Origin: Calvatia gigantea
Lineage: Eukaryota; Basidiomycota; Agaricomycetes; Agaricales; Lycoperdaceae
Length of the DNA: 64,000 bases
Direction of reading: 5' to 3'
Assembly (NCBI GenBank): GCA_025093985.1
Contig: JACAAK010000003.1
Location: 3,534,001-3,598,000 of the forward strand
This document shows positions 57,395 through 64,000 of this stretch, in pieces. A program made the position numbers and the translations under genes. How positions within the stretch are numbered: the first letter of the stretch is position 1; every line of letters starts with the position of its first letter. The notes beneath the pieces were generated by a model that had not been told where the DNA came from, searched no databases, and worked only from the letters and a program-made list of their open reading frames with translations.

Positions 57395-60300
57395 CTACGT
57401 AGCTGCGATACCCAGGACAACGCGAATGTTATCTGTTATATCCCACTTCTCGTTGTATAAGAACGTCAAGACAGGATGATCCCGCGTACATGTAGCCTTT
57501 AATACGAGCCAAACTGCATCAGCGTTTTGCCTCATTGCGGCTTTATACAGCTTTCTCGCGGACTCCTGTAACTCGGGATGTGCGGTTCGATCCAAAAAGC
57601 GACGAAACAGAACCAAGGCGTCCCAAAAGGAACGGTCGTGCAGACGTACATCTTGAAGTGCTGCGGTCATGGTATTGAGTACCGCACGATATAGCCGATG
57701 AGAATGTGTATAAGCGGACTGGATGTTAATACCCCCTCTGCCACCGTGAACCAAGGCACTCGTTGCATCGCCAGCCTGGAGTTGCGACAGTAGCGTTTTG
57801 AATTTTGGCCAAACATCATCCCATATCCTTCTAAACATAAATTCCCCCATATGTGTTGACAGCGCCTCAATCAAAGAAGCAGCAGAGCTGACAACGAACG
57901 TTTCCTGGTCACCCAGCCTGTTCAGGATGAACGGCCAGGCAGAGTGAATCGATGGCATGAGGGCCGATGAGGGTAAGTTTGGAATCGAAGACTCCAGAAG
58001 CGCGAGAATCCGGGCTCGGATAACGGGGGAGCCATGTGTGAGGAAATAAAGCGATCGAGAGACAATTTGCTTTGTGAGCGCTTGCGTTGGGGTGGGAGGC
58101 GGTTCGTCATTTGGGCTCTCCACATCTGCCTTTACTTCTTCCTCAACCTTTTCCTCGTCCTGCTCCTGCCTCTGTTCCCCCCAGGCGAGGCGAGGCGCGG
58201 GGCCATAGTCCATCTTATCTTCTTCGTTAGATAAGGGTTCATGGCGTTTGCGATACCACCCGAAGAAATTTGAGAGGTCAAATAGCTGGGTATAAGGAGT
58301 ATACACAGTATCTTTTTCGCGCCTCAGTCCAGACGACGCATCGCTCTTGAGAACCTTGGTGACTTCGACAAGGACACTGACGAAGCCTTGTACCAGGATA
58401 TCATAACCGTGGAACTCATCCAGGCGATCAAAGCATTCCTCCACAACGTCCCCCGCCTTCTCCACGATGCTGCTACCAACCAAGCGTATGAGCATAGCTA
58501 GGACTTGCGTTGCATCTACGTCAAGCCATCGACGAGTCAACCGACGCGAAATCGCGTCAAGCGCATAATCGAAGTTAGACAATAGTAGATTCGTCGCGGA
58601 GGCGTAGGATGAAACAACCGTCATGAATTGCAAGCTGGCATATGCGGTTGACGCAAGGAAAGGGACAGTGGAAACGAGAGAACGTAGGACAGGATAAAGG
58701 ACGTGGATAAACAGCGTAGAAGAACGAGCTTGAAGGATTCCGACGCAAACAGATATGACCTGGAGAGTGAGCGCAAGGTGATTTACAGGCTGATCCGAGT
58801 TTTCCGTCGTGGCAGAAAGCGAGGGCCCAGTGATCTTGAGGCTCTCATGCAATGGATGTAGCCCCTTCTTGTACTCGACTAGAGATGTGTCGTTTAGGCT
58901 TTGAATAACATCTGTCGATGGAGCTGGCTGATCGACATCGTTGGTCTGTTGGTCCCAGAGCTCAGGAAGGTTTCGAGCCAGAGATCGAGCCAACTTCTCT
59001 AGGCGCTTCGTTGTTCTCGGCAAAGCACGATTGATGGTGTCTTCAGAAGACAAGTTGATGCCAGAAATACCCTCCAAGAGCCGGCATGCACACCACATAG
59101 CTACCACAGAGTCTTTACGGGGTCCATCTCTTCCAATTCCCATAAACCACTCCACTGAGTACAAACAAGTTTCACCCCCCGCACTCCCGAGCGCCCGAAA
59201 CATGTGTTCAACAGACCGCTGAGTATCCCTCCCCAGATTTCGCAACTGAGGTTCTGGGAACGCCGTAAATTGGGAGTTATGTGGGTCGTTCTCAAGCATG
59301 AGCTGTTCGGCAGAAACCTGGGTTACTGTGAGCGGTGCCTCGGAAAATACGAATACGGATATCAAGCTCCATCCCCACTTCTCAATACCACCGCTTGGTC
59401 CAAGAAGTTTTCCTATCCCTTTGGAGACAGCCGATGGAGAATCAACCGAGCCTCCACCCCCAGAAGCTAGCCTGCAGATTGCTTCTATTAACCCAGTCAC
59501 ATGTTGCACCTTATTCTCTTCTTGAATAGACACCAGACGAGGTAGAGCCGAAAGATATTCACTCAAATTTTGCATTAATGTTTGCAGCAGTGCTGCCCGG
59601 GATGTGGAAGCATCTGCCAGTAGGAACGAGAGGTGTGCGCGCGCGTCTGACGAGACCGAATCGAACGACGAGTTGGATATGGATAGAAGGAATGCGAGTA
59701 AGAGGGGTTGAGTCTGAGGCAGAGTCTGTTGTGTTGTTTCAAGTACGCGCCCCGCGAATGAAGCCAATGCACGGAGAGCGGTAGGGTTTGGATGCCCTGT
59801 CAGAGAGTTGAGGTTGTTGAGGGCGATGTGTATTTGGGTCGCCGTTCCTTTCAGCCAGGCAGACGACCTTTTAGTTTCGAATGGTGATTTTGCATGAGTC
59901 TGTGATTCCTGGGTTACCGATGGCGCCGTGAGTTCGGTGAGGCTCTCCAAATCAAAGACATCACGAAGAGCGCCTTCCCGAATGCATATATCGTCTCCAA
60001 TGGTCTTAATGACGGCGGTTTGCATGACCCGAAGGGATGCCGCCACAGCCTCACCATTTGCCCACTGCTTTTCTAGGTTTACACCCAATGCCACTTTTGA
60101 CATAGAGCTTACAACTCCAGGGAAGACCATAGGAAAGATCTGACCCGGTACGTAAAAATCCAACAGCGCTTGAAGAACTTTCAGTGACACCTGTTGGAGG
60201 GAGAAAGAGCGCGTCTCCGACGTTGCAATCACAGCACTGACCGTCTGGCCAAGGATCGGAACGAAACGCGGTAACTGAGCATGATTTTGAAATTCGGCGA

Positions 60301-60834
60301 GGCGAGACCTTGCCTCTTGACGCTTCGCGGCGGACAGAACACCCCCGTCACGTTCGCGAAGCAGAGCGTACAGGCAATCTGCAGCAGCTTGTTTGACTTC
60401 GTCGTCCCGTTCTTTCCCTTTCCCTTTGTTCGCCATACCACCAAGAACGGAGCCGCAGAGAACGAAGATTTGTTCCCATATTGCGATTTCACAATGCCAC
60501 CACCAACTTTCCGACAAGAACCTGAGGACGACGAAAATCTTCTCTAGGATTTGGTCAGGTATAGTTGCCGGGGCATTTCGCTGGAGGATGGATGAAGCGG
60601 GAAAGAAGATGTAGGAAACAAGAGCGGGCGATAAATCAGGATGTTCCGAAGAACGGACACGGAGGATGTTGATGAGATCATCAAGATGCTTGAGACAGCG
60701 TGGAATGGACGTCGGAGTAAGACTAGCTGAGCCCAGGAGTGCTATGCAAACGGGTTTAACCTGAGGACGAGAGATAAGTGGTGCCGAGAAACACGTAGAA
60801 AAGCACTTACGGTTGAGAAAAGGTCATCAGACAT
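57395..60834 (-). CDS. TTI1: TTI1, TELO2-interacting HEAT-repeat protein
   Basis: Exon 1 is 60834-60811 (eight codons, MSDDLFST) and exon 2 is 60760-57395, with a 50-nt intron; the protein has 1129 aa, close to the usual Tti1 size. Conserved landmarks: KPVCIALLGSASLTPTSI at the N terminus, LLDFYVPGQIFPMVFPGVVSSMSKVA, helical HEAT-type repeats throughout, an acidic linker near residue 850, and SPVIRARILALLESSIPNL with HSAWPFILNRLGDQETFVVSSA towards the C terminus. Known role: forms the TTT complex with Tel2 and Tti2, which with Hsp90 folds PIKK kinases such as TOR and ATM/ATR. Exon 1 is chosen because it restores an ATG upstream of the conserved KPVC motif with a perfect donor (GTAAGT). Confidence 0.85.
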
Positions 60835-63214
60835 ATTCAGAAGTCCACTCCGGCATAATACCTATTATTCTGAAAGTGTGTGAGTACTGAAACAACTTAG
60901 AATCAAGACAGGAACATACATACTAGGCAACGTCAGATATGACTGAAGCGGGGTTGTATCAAAGGATGATGTCACGTGTAATCAGGTGTTTTGAATAACG
61001 AGTTCTCAGCAAAGTACGCATACCGTACTTGACAAACATTTCTTCGTGAACAATACGCAATGAAGCGGTTTGTTTTTGTCACCTCCAGACTTTTAGCTAT
61101 TCAACAACACAGTCTATCTCCTTCGACACCCATACCATTGGTATCTTTGGACAAACGCAATCAACCCGTACAAAGTTAAGTTAGAGCAATCGTCACATTT
61201 ACGTCCGTGTATCATGGCCGGTTCGGTGTCCACATCGTTCATTTTATTTGAAATCCTTCATCGAGCCTATGAAGTTTGGAGGGAGCCGGAATACGACCCC
61301 ATCGACACCCACCTTCGCCTCTAACTTGAATCCATTTTAAAAACCGAATCCACATTTACTTCTGGGGGCTGAGGCTTGAACTTTCAATGGACGACAGACC
61401 ATCCTATATCCCGCTGGCCGGCTTACATTGTTCCTTCGCACACAAGTACGCACCAGTTCAGCTTTGATTCTTTGCACTTCTGACGAATCAGCTCAAGCCG
61501 TCTAGAATGATACCCGCAACCACAAATCTGCTCCCAGTCCCCCACTAGTTCTAGGCAATCGTTATTAGACTAGGGGCTGGTTTATCCACCTACTAGCATT
61601 GGTGTCGTACAAGACCCATGGAAAATGTCAGATTCGGCTTTGGTCCCTACGTTGAAGTCTGCCTAAGCCAGCAAAGCTTGGGCGTCAAACACGACACACC
61701 CCGGGCACCAGACGATTACAGGATTATTTATTCTCTGGTGACTCATGGTGCTCGAGGTGGGCATCCATGCCGTCTGGGGAACGATACGGGCGCTCAGCTG
61801 AGGCAATAGGGGATCCTATTCCGGTTACCCTCGACTCCATCCAATGACTTCCCTTCTACCTTCGCCTGGGCGCTTCCTTTCCTATTCGTGGTCGTTAGAG
61901 GTGCCGTTTGCAAACTCCTGTACATTGTACATGGAAGGGCGGAGAATGTTAGCCGGGAGTCGTAAAGAAGTTGTCAGAAACTTGGTGATCCTTTGCCTCA
62001 TTCCTCACGACCTGCACGATGCAGTTGGAGAGTTTTTGGAGGTCGAAAAATTCTGTGGAATCGAAGGGTCTGCGACGTGGTAGCTTGTGAGTGTGATGGG
62101 AGGGCAGTTACTCCGATGGACTCCCGTGGAGGTGGACGATGGCTTGAGATGGGATGTCTTGAAGCGCAGTTGCCGCCTAGTAGGTTTTCTCTCGTCCCCT
62201 CAAAGGTATTAACATTCACAGTGCATCAGGCAGCATGATTGAGGCACCCAGTGACCGCGGCTTTGAGCTCTTCTGGTACGTTGAGGGCAGAGAGAGAGAG
62301 GCTCTTATTTGGGCGCGTCCCGGTTGCTGGTGCGGGGGAAGCGATGGTGATTGGTCTGTAACCCATCAGAAGCTGCTTCCGCCACGACCCATGCAGAGAG
62401 GGCGATGAGGAGCGGCTTGTTGTTGACCGGAATCCAGAGGCAGGGTGGGAGATGAACGTCTAAAGTCACGGCGTCTTTCGCTCTTTTAGAACTTCCCAAA
62501 CCTTGAATTTTGAAGCTGGAAGACTCAAGCAATCTGGTTCCAAAGTCTCCCGATGGGCAGGGTGCCTATTTACCCATCCGTTCGTCTCATGATTTGCTAC
62601 TGTTAAATAATCCGTATGCTGCATCGTTCCGTATTTACCATGAAAGCGGGAATTGCAGTAGCAAAATGTTGATCCTACTTTCGCTGTTTAGCAAAGCATC
62701 AGCGCTCAACAACTGGTGCTGGGAATCGGAGAAATTTGAGCATCATTCTCGTTTACACTGGCGAGATCCTAATAATAAATGCTCTGCCCGTTGTGCGGTC
62801 TCAAGCTGGTAATATTGGCCGTTCCCTTGCACACCCATCATCTCCACGTGCTCCCAGCTCCTGGCTGTGCTCTGAACCATAGTGTCGGTTGCTACCCTCT
62901 AAATGTCGCTTATATGCTGGGTCCACCTGGAGTATACCGCGAATTTCCTCAAACATCCCGCTTAGTTCTGTTTTCTCCTTTCTCTTTCTTTCTTTTTAAG
63001 TGATTCTTGTGAGCATCTAGGCCGCTCGATCAAATACCCTGACTACGTCACGAAAAGAGTTGGGATCATCGAGACCGCTTCGGCTCTTGTTGCTCCTTTC
63101 AACTCTTGTTATCCACCATTCACAGCCACTAGCCTCAAAACTCCCCGGCATTTTATTCTCAGAAGAATGATTATACTGAACGAAAGGTGCATTGCAATAA
63201 TTATTCTATCGTAA
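60835..63214. other. Gene-free stretch of about 2.4 kb
   Basis: Upstream region of TTI1 and of the gene at the right edge. Short frames (for example 61618-61809 and 61844-62083) show no recognisable domain and I could not join them into a gene. No RNA gene or repeat seen. Confidence 0.4.
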
Positions 63215-64000
63215 ACCAAAGCGCTCAATGATCCACCCACTGCCCCGTTTAGTGATTCGCTGAAATCGGAGAGTAGCCTTTACCTTCTCGAACCTCCTCC
63301 GAAACACCCTCTCTCCAATGGGTCTTTCAGCGCCAACTCTTCAACGATTAGTCTTAGCCAGAGAACGCCTCTACCTCCGTCGCCACCTCTAGTTCATCCC
63401 TTGAGAAAGGTCACATCGCCAACCCTCACCCCACCCGGGTAGGTCTTCCTTCGTCTGTCCCTTCCCAGCGCTATCATTCCTCACTTGCGATGAGAGGCTA
63501 ATACTTGGCCTTACAGGTACCTGGAATCGAATAGGCCAGCAACGACGATTACATACACCTTCGCGCCACAGACTATCCCCTCGAACAGTATGATACTCTC
63601 TGCGCCTGCGTACACCTCCCCACCGCAAGAGCCCTACTATATTTGCGTTAATATGAACTGCTTTACACCGACATCATACATAACCACCATACGCCGAGGA
63701 TCGTGGGAGGGTGAAACGGTAGGCGACTTTGAGTACGTCTTCTAGTATTTTGGGCGTTCCACTGCAGCGGAGAGGTGCTAATGACTAGGTACACGTACCA
63801 TGTAGAATGGGGTTGACGACGTCAAGAAAACAGAATACTGTGTTCACTTGGGGCAAGGAATATTCCCTGTCAGATTTGTTGGAGACGAACTATAGGTTCG
63901 TCAAAACTGTAGGTTTTAATTCTTGGTTTTAATTCCCGCGAAGGCTGAATATGGAGTTATTCTCTAGGTGTGGTCGTGGAAGGTGATGGATAAGAACAAG
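63215..64000 (+). CDS. DUF6593-like basidiomycete protein, 5' part, cut by window edge
   Basis: Coding exons that join in phase: about 63215-63438, 63517-63732, 63806-63908 and 63968 to beyond 64000. The start codon was not found; an upstream exon is likely because the frame at 63215 begins after a stop without an ATG. The first part is Pro/Ser-rich (SLSQRTPLPPSPPLVHPL). The folded part reads YLESNRPATTITYTFAP, YYICVNMNCFTPTSYITTIRRG, GETVGDFEMGL, TVFTWGKEYSLSDLL, then VWSWKVMDKNK at the edge. The strand pattern with a central TTIRR followed by VGDFE resembles the DUF6593 family expanded in mushrooms. Function is unknown. Family assignment is from motif memory and is tentative. Confidence 0.5.

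Noticed and set aside
1..64000. CRISPR arrays, rRNA, tRNA genes
   Set aside because: No spaced short repeats and no cloverleaf with B-box-like GGTTCGAATC found by eye; a tRNAscan run would be decisive.

Overview
The window is nuclear DNA from a filamentous basidiomycete, most likely an Agaricomycete. The evidence is many short GT-AG introns (about 46-70 nt), dense single-copy genes on both strands, a large F-box protein, CE12 pectin-decorating esterases, basidiomycete-type protein architectures, and Ty1/copia retrotransposons. The species cannot be named from the sequence alone. No rRNA, tRNA or CRISPR array was found.

Left arm (1-22046), compact gene region: a ketopantoate-reductase-like protein (-), a PB1-domain protein (+), an F-box protein (+), the small-subunit processome WD40 protein Utp17/Nan1 (-), a ten-exon SAM methyltransferase (-), an unrecognised Ser/Pro-rich protein (-), two CE12 rhamnogalacturonan-acetylesterase paralogues (-) that flank an Apc13-like gene (-), and a circularly permuted GNL1-type GTPase (-). 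Several models needed exon joining. Two carry an apparent one-base frameshift (UTP17, second CE12 gene) and one has a splice donor reading TT instead of GT (GNL1).

Centre (about 22-50 kb), transposon nest and segmental duplication: an unknown repeat R (about 1.66 kb, containing a TA-flanked MITE-like palindrome) occurs three times. The VTA1/LIP5 locus (3385 bp) occurs twice at about 99.8 % identity. Four copia elements (named A-D here) lie among them. Element A has identical 293-bp LTRs and a perfect 5-bp target duplication (CATGC), but its gag and RNase H ends are 20 kb apart. That gap contains decayed element B, a 5360-bp tandem duplication, and a second R-VTA1 locus in which the A insertion site is still empty. 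The structure looks like a filled and an empty allele joined in one molecule, by real segmental duplication or by merging of the two nuclear haplotypes during assembly.

Right arm (about 50-64 kb): a 3-kb gene-poor stretch, a GNAT-fold acetyltransferase (-), an RNase P/MRP Pop3-like protein (+), dCMP deaminase (+) convergent with the TELO2-partner TTI1 (-), a 2.4-kb gene-free stretch, and the 5' part of a gene resembling basidiomycete DUF6593 proteins (+) that runs off the edge. The host genes are housekeeping (ribosome biogenesis, RNA processing, nucleotide metabolism, PIKK maturation, ESCRT) plus wall-degrading esterases; there is no sign of an operon-like or metabolic cluster.
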